Source of the DNA: Hydrotalea sp.
GTDB lineage: Bacteria > Bacteroidota > Bacteroidia > Chitinophagales > Chitinophagaceae
Assembly: GCA_022402565.1 (NCBI GenBank)
Contig: JAKRSC010000027.1
Span: 89,060 to 126,664, forward strand
Direction of reading: 5' to 3'
DNA length: 37,605 nt
The position numbers and the translations under genes were made by a program. Each line of letters starts with the position of its first letter. Within the stretch, counting starts at the first letter, position 1. The notes beneath the pieces are model-generated. The model did no database searches, was not told where the DNA came from, and was given only the letters and a program-made list of their open reading frames with translations. This document shows, in pieces, positions 24,307-32,625 of this stretch.

Positions 24307-25629
24307 ATGCAAATTGATAAAACCACCATACAAGACCTTTCTATATTTCACCATGAGCAAGAGCAAGCAATATGCTCTATGCTCGACTTTACGCACACCA
24401 ATGATGGCAGGAATTATTTACAATTTGTATTAAGCAATCCATTAGACTCAATTAAAGCAATACATGACACCCAACAAACGATTCGAGCATTAAGCACGGT
24501 TGCGGATCATTGGCCACCATCCATTACCAATGGAACCATTATGATGATGGAAAAGTTTTTTGATACAGCTGTCAATACCTATCCACATCAACCTTCTACA
24601 TTCAGCGCATTATTTTATAAAATTTTCAACAGCCACGATTACTCCCTAACACGCTATTCTATTGAGCATTTCGCAGACTTCTTTACTGGCTTACAACAAA
24701 TTATAGCCTGCATTCCAGAAGATTTATATTCAAATAAATTATCAGCCTGGCTACAAAGAATTCGCCAACTGCTAGATAAAGACATGATTCATGAAATAGC
24801 CCAATGCAAAGCAGAAAAACTAAGTGCGAGAGAGGTAATTATTTATGGAAGATTTTTAAGGCATCATTTTAAAATTGCAACACAAGAGTTAATAGAGCTG
24901 TTTGCAAAAATTGACGCCTACTTAAGCTTGGCCATTGCATGTAAAAAATTCAATTTACTTTTTCCCGAATTTGAAGACGCCGAAGAACCATTTGTAACGG
25001 CTGAAAACTTATTTCACATATTGCTTGAAAAACCAGTACCATATAGTGTTGACTTATCACACCACAAAAACTTTCTTTTCTTAACCGGTGCAAATATGGC
25101 TGGAAAAAGCACTTTTATCAAAGCATTGGGTGTTGCAGTTTATTTAGCACACTTAGGCATAGGCGTTCCTGCCAAGTTATTTAGACTGAGCTTTTTTGAT
25201 GGCATTCTTAGCAATATTCATGTTATGGATAATATTGTGAAAGGCGAAAGCTATTTCTTCAATGAAGTGCAACGCATCAAAAACACGATTGAAAAAATTA
25301 GCGATGGAAAAAAATGGTTGATTTTAATTGATGAATTATTCAAGGGCACTAACATGGAAGATGCTATGAAGTGCAGTACAACTGTTATTGAAGGATTGAA
25401 TAAAAGCAAAAATGCACTCTTTGTTTTGTCAACCCATTTGTATGAAATAGGCGGTTCTTTACAACACCACGATAACATGATTTTTCGATATTTTGAAACA
25501 TCTGTTGTTAAAGACCAGCTTATGTTCAGCTACCAGTTAAAAGATGGTGTGAGTAGCGATCGATTGGGCTATCTCATTTTAAGAAGAGAAGGTGTTGTAG
25601 ATATGCTGAATGAGATTGGCAAAAAATAG
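24307..25629 (+). CDS. Short MutS-family ATPase (no mismatch-recognition domains)
   Basis: A 440-residue member of the MutS ATPase superfamily, about half the length of MutS. The N-terminal half is a helical core and lever-like region, starting with FTHTNDGRNYLQFVLSNPL. The C-terminal half is the ATPase: Walker A TGANMAGKST (260-269; MutS usually TGPNMGGKST), IKGES-like KGESYFFNEVQRI, Walker B LILIDELFKGTN (338-349) and the switch STHLYEI. Domains I and II, which touch mismatched DNA, are missing, and no Smr nuclease domain is present. So it is not classical mismatch repair; a role in recombination or branched DNA is possible (inference). It follows dihydroorotase by 5 nt. Confidence 0.9.
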   Translation: MQIDKTTIQDLSIFHHEQEQAICSMLDFTHTNDGRNYLQFVLSNPLDSIKAIHDTQQTIRALSTVADHWPPSITNGTIMMMEKFFDTAVNTYPHQPSTFSALFYKIFNSHDYSLTRYSIEHFADFFTGLQQIIACIPEDLYSNKLSAWLQRIRQLLDKDMIHEIAQCKAEKLSAREVIIYGRFLRHHFKIATQELIELFAKIDAYLSLAIACKKFNLLFPEFEDAEEPFVTAENLFHILLEKPVPYSVDLSHHKNFLFLTGANMAGKSTFIKALGVAVYLAHLGIGVPAKLFRLSFFDGILSNIHVMDNIVKGESYFFNEVQRIKNTIEKISDGKKWLILIDELFKGTNMEDAMKCSTTVIEGLNKSKNALFVLSTHLYEIGGSLQHHDNMIFRYFETSVVKDQLMFSYQLKDGVSSDRLGYLILRREGVVDMLNEIGKK

Positions 25630-25646
25630 ATTTTTTCCTACTTTTA
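25616..25646 (+). promoter_or_regulatory. Candidate promoter of the YifB/ComM gene
   Basis: TTG (25616-25618), 20 nt, then TACTTTTA (25639-25646). Spacing and sequence fit the Bacteroidota TTG / TAnnTTTG type well. The -33 part lies within the end of the MutS-like gene. ATG follows at 25664. Confidence 0.55.
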
Positions 25647-25663
25647 CATAAATCGTTATTGCT

Positions 25664-27208
25664 ATGTTAGTCAAAACCTTTGGCAGCGCCGTGTACGGCG
25701 TGGAAGCCATTACCATTACCATTGAAGGGCATTTAGCTCCAGGTGAATTGAAATACTTTATTGTTGGCCTCCCCGACAACGCAGTGAAGGAAAGCACCAT
25801 GCGCATTGAAAGTGCTTTAAAATCAAATAAACTACACTGGCCTAGAACAAAGTATGTAGTTAATATGGCTCCTGCAGATATTAAAAAAACAGGAGCAGCA
25901 TTTGATCTTCCAATTGCAACAGGAATTCTTGCTGCAACGGGACAAATAAAATGCATTGATCATTTACAAGACTTCATTATCATGGGTGAACTAGGATTAG
26001 ATGGCAGTATTCAGCCCATTCGAGGTGCATTGCCTATTGCTATCCAAGCCAGAAAAGAAGGCTTCAAGGGTATGGTTGTTCCACTTGCAAATGCAAGAGA
26101 AGCTGCTATGGTGCAACAGCTCGATGTATATGGGGTTTCACATATTAATGAAGTGGTTGCACTCTTCTCAGCTAATAACAAACAAGAACCTTTGAAAGTA
26201 AATACTCGTGAAGATTTTTTCAATGCCCAACAATTTTTTGATATTGACTTCCAAGAAGTAAAAGGTCAAGAAAATATAAAGAGAGCTTTAGAAATTGCAG
26301 CAGCAGGAGGGCACAATGCAATTCTTATAGGCCCACCTGGAGCAGGAAAAACAATGCTCGCAAAAAGGCTACCAACCATTCTTCCGCCGTTGAGCTTACA
26401 TGAGGCATTAGAAACAACTAAAATTCATAGCGTTGCTGGTAAGCTTCCTGAAAACGCTACATTAGTTGCTAAAAGACCTTTTAGATCGCCGCACCATACC
26501 GTTTCAGATGTTGCATTGGTGGGAGGAGGTGGCATCCCTCAACCTGGAGAAATTTCATTGGCGCATAATGGGGTATTATTTCTTGATGAGTTACCTGAGT
26601 TTAAAAGAACAGTACTAGAAGTGATGCGACAACCAATGGAAGAGAGAAAAGTTACGATTTCAAGAGCTAGAATTGCAGTTGACTTTCCAGCTAGCTTTAT
26701 GCTTATAGCTTCCATGAACCCTTGTCCATGCGGCTTTTACAACCACCCAGAAAAAGAGTGTACTTGCGCACCAGGTACAGTTCAAAAATACCTTAATAAA
26801 GTCTCTGGACCTTTATTAGATAGAATTGATTTACATGTTGAAGTTACTCCAGTTAGCTTTCAGGAATTGAGCAGTCAACCTAAAGGAGAAAACTCTTCAG
26901 TAATTCGTGAGCGAGTCATTCGAGCAAGACAAATTCAAAGCGATCGATTTAAAGAGCAAGAAGGAATTTTTGCAAATGCACAAATGAATACTAAACTTTT
27001 AAGAGAGATGTGCATATTACAACCAGCCGGTGAAAGCCTTTTGAAATCAGCCATGGAAAAACTTAATTTAAGTGCAAGGGCCTATGATAGAATTTTAAAA
27101 GTGAGCAGAACCATTGCCGACTTAGAGCAAGCAAATCAAATAGAAACACATCATGTAGCAGAAGCTATTCAATATAGGAGTTTAGATAGGGAAGGATGGG
27201 CTGGATAA
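25664..27208 (+). CDS. YifB/ComM family Mg-chelatase-like AAA+ ATPase
   Basis: A 514-residue cytoplasmic AAA+ ATPase of the YifB/ComM family. ComM is a helicase that widens branch migration when foreign single-stranded DNA recombines in natural transformation. Order: N-terminal Lon-protease-like S5 fold (MLVKTFGSAVYGVEAITITIEG; IVGLPDNAVKES; NMAPADIKKTGAAFDLPIA), the Mg-chelatase AAA core with Walker A GPPGAGKT (223-230), RSPHHTVSDVALVGGG, Walker B GVLFLDELPEF (303-313), a zinc-binding NPCPCGFYNHPEKECTC loop, and the C-terminal lid with LSARAYDRILKVSRTIADLE. All motifs are intact and length is typical. It may assist transformation here, but competence genes are not in view. Confidence 0.94.
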   Translation: MLVKTFGSAVYGVEAITITIEGHLAPGELKYFIVGLPDNAVKESTMRIESALKSNKLHWPRTKYVVNMAPADIKKTGAAFDLPIATGILAATGQIKCIDHLQDFIIMGELGLDGSIQPIRGALPIAIQARKEGFKGMVVPLANAREAAMVQQLDVYGVSHINEVVALFSANNKQEPLKVNTREDFFNAQQFFDIDFQEVKGQENIKRALEIAAAGGHNAILIGPPGAGKTMLAKRLPTILPPLSLHEALETTKIHSVAGKLPENATLVAKRPFRSPHHTVSDVALVGGGGIPQPGEISLAHNGVLFLDELPEFKRTVLEVMRQPMEERKVTISRARIAVDFPASFMLIASMNPCPCGFYNHPEKECTCAPGTVQKYLNKVSGPLLDRIDLHVEVTPVSFQELSSQPKGENSSVIRERVIRARQIQSDRFKEQEGIFANAQMNTKLLREMCILQPAGESLLKSAMEKLNLSARAYDRILKVSRTIADLEQANQIETHHVAEAIQYRSLDREGWAG

Positions 27209-27237
27209 AAAAGGCGCAGTAATTACTTACTACGCCT
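27207..27237 (-). terminator. Intrinsic terminator after the 1135-residue surface protein gene
   Basis: On the minus strand AGGCGTAGTAA, loop GTAA, TTACTGCGCCT and a T-tract make a hairpin of about 11 bp with one G-T pair, located about 28 nt past the stop at 27266. In the plus direction it lacks a T-tract, so it mainly serves the minus-strand gene, and it touches the end of the convergent yifB-like gene. Confidence 0.85.
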
Positions 27238-27265
27238 AGCCATCACCACTTCTCTACGCATCTAT

Positions 27266-28970
27266 TTATTTCATCATCACTTTTACAGGTTTGTATGTAA
27301 CACCATTGGCCCCAGTTAAATGAAGAATCATAATTCGTTGTCCACCATTATATGCATCCTGACGACCTAATTCAACTGTTACTTGGTTTTCACCTTGTAT
27401 TGCTTGAATGGCTCTGCTCATTACTACCCTACCTGTTGCAGCATCTGTCATGCGCATAGTTAAAGGCATTTCAACTGCACTGCGGAATTGAACAGTAAAT
27501 CTTCCATTGTTAGGATTCGGAAATGCTTGAACTTCTTTAGCTTCTAAGCTCCGTAGATAATCTACATCTACTTTTGTGAATCCAACTTTTCCAAGTGTTG
27601 TATTTACTGCAGTATTAGCTGCATTCACTTCAATACTAAAAATGACACTGGTGATATCGTTCGCATTCAACTTACCAGCTAAACCTGCACTTGTGAAGTC
27701 GTTTAAGCTAATTTGATACTCACGCTTATTCTGATCGAGGTTAATAGTATAGGTATATTGGTTATTCCATTCTTTCACACCTTCTTTTACAAGTATGATT
27801 TTTAGCTTTTGTCCGCCTGCCGCTTCAAAGCGCAAGGTTTTATAGGCTCTTAAATCAGCCGCTGCTGCACCGCCTCTTAAGTACTTATAGGCAGTAATAT
27901 AATTGCTGGTGGTACCTTCTATTTTAACATCGCGGAATAGTGGATATTCATCTTGGTAAACACGACCAGCATCATTATTTACTGTAAAGTTTTTGATAGT
28001 GGTTCTTGCACGGTCATAGTCTAATCCCCAAATACCATCACTCATATATACCAAATCCATTAGTTCGCCATTGATAAACATACGCACATCACTTTCAAAT
28101 CCATCACGCATATCTATTTCAATCATAGAACGACCTTCTCCTTGCAATGTAAACGGAACTTTACGTTTTGTAATTTGAGCTTGCTCACTTAGCTTTTCAT
28201 CTAATTCGAAATATCCAGTCGTTTTTTCAGTTGTATTTTCGAGTGTAAGGATCAGTTTACTTCCCACACGACGGCCAGCAACTACATAGGCACCAGGTAA
28301 AACTGCATTTTTAGCTCCTTGGGTAATTCTGCCAGCAACTTGTAATCTATTCAAAATATCTGTTCCGAGCTGACGCATCATTTCTGGGGTTTCTGCCCAT
28401 ACTTGGAAATTATACATCACATCATCATTCACATAATCCTTCGTGAACCATTTGCTTTCAATATTAAAATTATCACTACCTGCTTTCGTACCAGCAGAGA
28501 AGCTCATAGCATATTCTACTTTACCACTCTCTTGACGAATTTTATAAGCCAACATATTCACTGCACCTATATTTACTCGTTCTACACCCAACATTTGAGC
28601 ACCACGCAAACGATCACAAATAGGTTTGGTGTGGTTGTACACCTGATCCAAAGTTTTGGTAGCAAAAGCAACACCTCTTGCAATATTAGATCTTGTAAAG
28701 TCAACACTCATCACTTCCACTGCATTGGTAAACTGAGTTAAATCGGTTGGAGATGTTACAAAGGCTTGGTAACCAGGTAATCCAGCTGGCATAATATCTA
28801 CCAGTCGAACTGCTCCAGTACTCATAGTACTCACTCCATTTCTATCAGTACTTACAGGACCACTCCACTTAGGTGTTGCACCATAGTTAGTTTCAGCTAC
28901 AACACCTGCCTTTGCCATTGCCAAATTGCGCTTTCCAATCACTTCACCCAAACTATAACTCTCTACTCCA
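27266..28970 (-). repeat. C-terminal module, copy 1 (coding)
   Basis: Codes for the roughly 567-residue module from VESYSLGEVIGKRN to the end. It is clearly homologous to copy 2 (30911-32625) at protein level, with long identical runs such as FESDVRMFINGELMDLVYMS, but the DNA has diverged at many silent sites and the 3' flank is unrelated. It is therefore an old duplication kept under protein-level selection. Confidence 0.85.
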
Positions 28971-30673
28971 CCCGTTGCACCGCCACTTACACCACAACTT
29001 ACAGTGAACTCAGGGTCTAAGGTTAATCGAGTAAATCCACCATTTGGAGAAGCTCCAGCTTTCATTAAAATAACCAAATTAGAATCACTCACTACCCAAC
29101 TCTTCATTCTATTATAATCGGCTCCTGTGAATGTAAAAGTGTAGGTAATTGTAAATCCAGCACCAGTTGTACCAGCATCATCTTTAATGCCTACAAAAGG
29201 ACTGCTGATTCCTGTGAAAAAGTTTTGATAAGAACCATCGTTTCCAAAAGACCATACTGCATTGCTAGGAGTACGAGTTCTTAAAGTAGTATTCACTGGG
29301 AAACCAAACGTTACATGGCTTAGGTCTTTAGATGTACTAGGACTAGTAACTCTAATAATCCATAGCATAGTTTCACAATCATCTATAATGCTATCAACCC
29401 TAGCAGTCCATTCATTCTGGTTCACAGTTGGCTGTGTACCACAATTTGTAACGGTTATAGCAGCAGTACGTTGATTCGTTCCACAACTATTTGTAACAGT
29501 ATATGTAATTTGAGCTGTACCAGCTGCAACACCAGTAATTAATCCAGTTGTTGGATGAACTGTTGCTATTGAAGGCTGTGCAGAGCTCCACACTCCACCA
29601 GTAGTTGCAGATGCCCAAGTAACTTGACTGCCAGCACAAACTTGTGTTGCACCAGTAAAGGTGGCAGGTCGTACAGGAGGACCATTCACTTGAATTGTTT
29701 TAGTAACTTCTGCAACACCACATTGCTCTTCTATTATATATCGAATAGTAGCATTTCCTTCAGCAACACCTGTAACAACACCAGTAGTTACATTCACTGT
29801 TGCAATATCGGTTTGAGTACTTAACCAAAAGCCATTTGGAGTTGAACTGGTAAAAGTTGTATTGGCACCCATACAAACCTCATTTGCGCCAATAATAGCT
29901 TTCGGAGTAGCAGGCGGATCTTTAACAGTAATGGTTCTAGTAACAACTGTAGAACAAGCTTCAGAAGAAGTTACAGTGTATCTAATAGTTGTAGTACCCG
30001 CTGCAACACCTGTAACCTGACCATTGCTATTAACAGTAGCGACTTCTGTATTCAAGCTAGTCCATACACCATTTGGTGTTGCATTTTTGAACTGAACATT
30101 GGTACCTCTACACACTTCTTGAAAACCTGTTATTGCAGCAACTGTAGGTGGAGTACAAGGAGGAATACATGGAGTAGTAATGACTGGATCTACCATATAA
30201 CTCACAAACCCTCCATTAGGAGATGCTCCTGCTTTTGTTAAAACGATCAATGTATTCGTTCCATTTACCCAGTTTTTAATAGTAGTATAATTCGTTCCAG
30301 TATAGGTAAATGTGTATACAATGCTAAAACCTGCATCATTCGTTCCTGCATCATCTTTTATTCCATTAAATGGAGAACTAATGCCAGGTATATCGTTTTT
30401 GTAAGATCCATCGTTACCGTATGACCAGGTTGCATTACCAGGTGTCCTCGTTCTAGTATTTGCATTTACAGGAAACCCAAATGTTACATGACTTAAATCT
30501 TTAGAGGTAGAAGGACTGCTTACTGTAATTGTAAATGTGATGCTATTACAATCATCTACAACAGAATTTAATATTGCCGTCCACTGGTTGGTGTTACTCC
30601 CTTGTCCGAATGCAGCAAGCGAAACGAATAAAGGCAGAATCCAACGAAGCAAATAGGTAAAAATCGTTTTCAT
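27266..30673 (-). CDS. Large secreted surface protein: duplicated domain, three Ig-like domains, shared C-terminal module, T9SS tail
   Basis: A 1135-residue exported protein. From ATG 30673 the signal peptide is MKTIFTYLLRWILPLFVSLAAFG; 35 extra upstream residues in frame lack a signal and are dropped. Order: a 141-residue domain (about 29-169); three Ig-like (BIG2-type) domains (about 174-414), each with a Cys and the theme ATV-x-GxVTGVAxGTxxIxY; a second copy of the 141-residue domain (about 420-560); a Gly-rich linker; the C-terminal module from GGVESYSLGEVIGKRN (about 568) to the end, shared with the next gene; and a T9SS type A-like tail from FPNPNNGRF (about 1050). Extracellular by T9SS, probably surface-attached. 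The function is unknown; adhesin or matrix component is an inference. Its tail departs from the usual GxYxV ending. Confidence 0.88.
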   Translation of the reverse strand: MKTIFTYLLRWILPLFVSLAAFGQGSNTNQWTAILNSVVDDCNSITFTITVSSPSTSKDLSHVTFGFPVNANTRTRTPGNATWSYGNDGSYKNDIPGISSPFNGIKDDAGTNDAGFSIVYTFTYTGTNYTTIKNWVNGTNTLIVLTKAGASPNGGFVSYMVDPVITTPCIPPCTPPTVAAITGFQEVCRGTNVQFKNATPNGVWTSLNTEVATVNSNGQVTGVAAGTTTIRYTVTSSEACSTVVTRTITVKDPPATPKAIIGANEVCMGANTTFTSSTPNGFWLSTQTDIATVNVTTGVVTGVAEGNATIRYIIEEQCGVAEVTKTIQVNGPPVRPATFTGATQVCAGSQVTWASATTGGVWSSAQPSIATVHPTTGLITGVAAGTAQITYTVTNSCGTNQRTAAITVTNCGTQPTVNQNEWTARVDSIIDDCETMLWIIRVTSPSTSKDLSHVTFGFPVNTTLRTRTPSNAVWSFGNDGSYQNFFTGISSPFVGIKDDAGTTGAGFTITYTFTFTGADYNRMKSWVVSDSNLVILMKAGASPNGGFTRLTLDPEFTVSCGVSGGATGGVESYSLGEVIGKRNLAMAKAGVVAETNYGATPKWSGPVSTDRNGVSTMSTGAVRLVDIMPAGLPGYQAFVTSPTDLTQFTNAVEVMSVDFTRSNIARGVAFATKTLDQVYNHTKPICDRLRGAQMLGVERVNIGAVNMLAYKIRQESGKVEYAMSFSAGTKAGSDNFNIESKWFTKDYVNDDVMYNFQVWAETPEMMRQLGTDILNRLQVAGRITQGAKNAVLPGAYVVAGRRVGSKLILTLENTTEKTTGYFELDEKLSEQAQITKRKVPFTLQGEGRSMIEIDMRDGFESDVRMFINGELMDLVYMSDGIWGLDYDRARTTIKNFTVNNDAGRVYQDEYPLFRDVKIEGTTSNYITAYKYLRGGAAAADLRAYKTLRFEAAGGQKLKIILVKEGVKEWNNQYTYTINLDQNKREYQISLNDFTSAGLAGKLNANDITSVIFSIEVNAANTAVNTTLGKVGFTKVDVDYLRSLEAKEVQAFPNPNNGRFTVQFRSAVEMPLTMRMTDAATGRVVMSRAIQAIQGENQVTVELGRQDAYNGGQRIMILHLTGANGVTYKPVKVMMK
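28994..29416 (-). repeat. Second copy of a 141-residue domain in the 1135-residue protein
   Basis: Codes for NEWTAR...FTVSC. It matches 30167-30589 and has exactly the same length, 423 nt. Both contain SPSTSKDLSHVTFGFPVN, GISSPF-GIKDDAG and KAGASPNGGF. The DNA differs mainly at silent positions. Confidence 0.85.
30167..30589 (-). repeat. First copy of a 141-residue domain in the 1135-residue protein
   Basis: Codes for NQWTAI...ITTPC. Same length as 28994-29416, with shared DDC near its start and a Cys at its end, which could form a disulfide. I do not recognise the domain; it looks like a beta-sandwich module rich in Thr, Gly and Asn. Confidence 0.85.
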
Positions 30674-30803
30674 GGCTATAGTTTGAAGTGTGACTGATAC
30701 AAGTAACTGATAGTGTCGCTCAAGACAACTATTCCAATACACCTGTCTATGCAAATTACCTATGGCCCAATCGACCACCTATCAAGCAAACTTGAATTAT
30801 GGT

Positions 30804-30817
30804 TAGTAGTACTACTA
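30804..30817. promoter_or_regulatory. Perfect 14-bp palindrome TAGTAGTACTACTA (copy A)
   Basis: A fully self-complementary sequence in the intergenic block, unchanged in copy B at 37116-37129. It could bind a dimeric regulator or form a small cruciform; no regulator is known. Confidence 0.4.
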
Positions 30818-30855
30818 CACTTTTATGACTCTGATTACGAATGCTTTCTGCAAAT

Positions 30856-30884
30856 AAAAAAGGCGAGTCATTTACGACTCACCT
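30856..30884 (-). terminator. Intrinsic terminator after the 1853-residue surface protein gene
   Basis: Minus strand: AGGTGAGTC, loop GTAAAT, GACTCGCCT, then a T-tract. One G-T wobble interrupts an otherwise perfect 9-bp stem. It lies about 27 nt past the stop at 30911 and should separate this transcript from the 1135-residue gene. Confidence 0.88.
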
Positions 30885-30910
30885 TATATTTTCTGTGTTT
30901 GATTTGATCT

Positions 30911-32625
30911 TTATCGCTTGATGCTGATCTTCGCTGGCTTATAACGTAGGCCATTTGCTCCGTCCAAGTTCACTATGTACAAGCCTTGGCTTGACATATT
31001 CTCTTGTCTGCCCATCTCTACGGTTACCTGGTTCTCACCCTGTACCGCTTGGATAGCTCTACTCATCACCACCCTGCCCGTTGCAGCATCTGTCATACGC
31101 ATTTTTAACGGTGCTTCTACTGCACTGCGGAACTGGATCGTAAATCTGCCATTACTTGGGTTTGGATACAACTGTACTTCCTTCGCTTCTAAACTACGTA
31201 AGTAATCCACATCAACCTTCGTGAAGCCTACTTTACCTAATGTCGTATTTACTGCAGTATTCGCTCCGTTTACTTCAATACTAAACACTACGCTTGTTAC
31301 ATCATTTGCTTTGATCTTACCGCTAATGCCTGAGCTTACAAAATCATTTAAGCTGATTTGATACTCACGTTTTGCTTGGTCTAAATTGATGCTATATGTG
31401 TATTGATCGTTCCAGTTCGCTACACCTTCTTTTACCAAAGTAATTTTTAATTTGTGACCTCCTGCAGCTTCAAAGCGTAGTGTCTTGTATGCACTTAAAT
31501 CTGCAGCAACACCACCTCCTCTTAAGAACTTATAAGCGGTAATGTAGTTGCTTGTAGTTCCTTCTATCTTAACATCCCTAAACAATGGATACTCATCTTG
31601 GTATACCCTAGATGCATCATTCGTTACAATGAAGTTTTTGATAGTTGTTCTTGATCTGTCAAAGTCCAATCCCCAGATACCATCACTCATATATACTAGG
31701 TCCATTAGCTCTCCATTGATGAACATACGCACATCACTCTCAAATCCATCACGCATATCTAACTCTAAAGTAGAGCGTCCACGTTGTTGTATCGTAAATG
31801 GAACAGTACGCTTTGTAACTGACGACTTCTCATTTAACTTCTCTTCTAACTCAAAATATCCATTGCTATTGGCTGTGCCGTTCTCAACACTTAATACCAA
31901 CTTACTACCTACACGCTGGCCACTTACTACGTACGCACTTGGTACAACAGCATTGTTATTTCCTTGAGTCAATCTGCCATAAGTACCAAGTTTAGATAAA
32001 ATTTCAGAAGCCAAGCGACTTGTTAATCCAGGTGTTTCTCCCCAAACCTGGAAATTGAACATAGCATCATCATGCTGAATATCTTTTGTGAACCACTTAC
32101 TTTCAATTTGAATCTCGCTTCTTCTAGAAGAAGCACCAGCAGAAAAGCTCATGGCAAATTCTACGCTTCCATTTTCTTGACGAATTCTATATGAAAGTAC
32201 TTCAATACCATTCAGTTGAATTTTTTCTATTCCAATTAACTGAGCACCGCGCAAACGATCACAAATAGGCTTAGTGTGGTTATATACCTCATCTAAAGTT
32301 TTAGTAGCAAATGCAACTGCACGTGGTACATTACCTTTTGTAAAGTCAACACTCATTACTTCAACCGCATTGGTAAACTGTGTTAAATCGGTTGGAGATG
32401 TAACAAACGCTTGATACCCCTGTAAGCCATTAGGCATTACATCGCGCAATCTGATTTGTGTAGTATTTTCAGATGCAATTCCATTTCTATTAGTTTCAGC
32501 GACTGGACCATTCCATTTTGGAGTTGCACCATAATTTGTTTCACCTAATTGACCAGCTTTTGCTTTAGCCATATTGCGCTTGCCAATTACTTCACCTAAG
32601 CTATAGCTTTCAATACCGCCACCTG
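30911..32625 (-). repeat. C-terminal module, copy 2 (coding)
   Basis: Codes for IESYSLGEVIGKRN to the stop, about 570 residues. Two parts are visible: an about 480-residue region with conserved FVTSPTDLTQFTNAVEVMSV, HTKPICDRLRGAQ, WFTKD, DGFESDVRMFINGELMDLVY and a CBM11/CIA30-like galactose-binding pattern (LSAYKTLRFEAAGG, LVKEGV, REYQISLNDF), then the sorting tail. Homologous to 27266-28970 and, in its last part, almost identical to 37223-37605. Confidence 0.85.

Larger units (their letters stand above)
30751..30910 (-). repeat. Conserved intergenic block, copy A, between the 1853- and 1135-residue genes
   Basis: This 160-nt stretch lies in a 237-nt gap without a gene. It matches 37063-37222 at a constant offset of 6312 nt: GCAAATTACCTAT, a 12-nt block that differs completely, then CACCTATCAAGC and everything up to the stop codon with two base changes. 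It holds a terminator (30856-30884), a perfect 14-bp palindrome TAGTAGTACTACTA (30804-30817) and a small inverted repeat TCAAG-CAAA-CTTGA (30782-30795). It is downstream of one surface gene and directly upstream of the next, so it may serve as 3' end, promoter region or both. The remaining 30674-30750 is the leader of the 1135-residue gene; nothing clear was seen in it. Confidence 0.85.
30776..31305 (-). repeat. Near-identical 3' cassette, copy A
   Basis: Covers the noncoding flank, terminator and last about 130 codons of the 1853-residue gene. It aligns with 37088-37605 throughout, with a 12-bp insertion at about 30995-31006 (adding four residues, QENM) and about twenty substitutions, nearly all upstream of that insertion in the coding part and mostly silent. 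Confidence 0.88.

Noticed and set aside
28970-30600. CRISPR-like or tandem DNA repeats in the surface protein gene
   Set aside because: The repetition is at protein-domain level with diverged DNA; there are no short identical repeats with unique spacers.
30782-30817. Transposon end or IS remnant at the palindromes in the intergenic block
   Set aside because: No transposase, no paired terminal repeats and no target-site duplication were seen; the repeat continues straight into coding sequence.
30713-30907. Plus-strand frame of 64 codons whose C-terminal half matches the frame at 36986-37219
   Set aside because: The similarity is only the DNA repeat read on the other strand. Both base changes between the copies alter the residue, there is no start signal, and the frame runs through the terminator hairpin.
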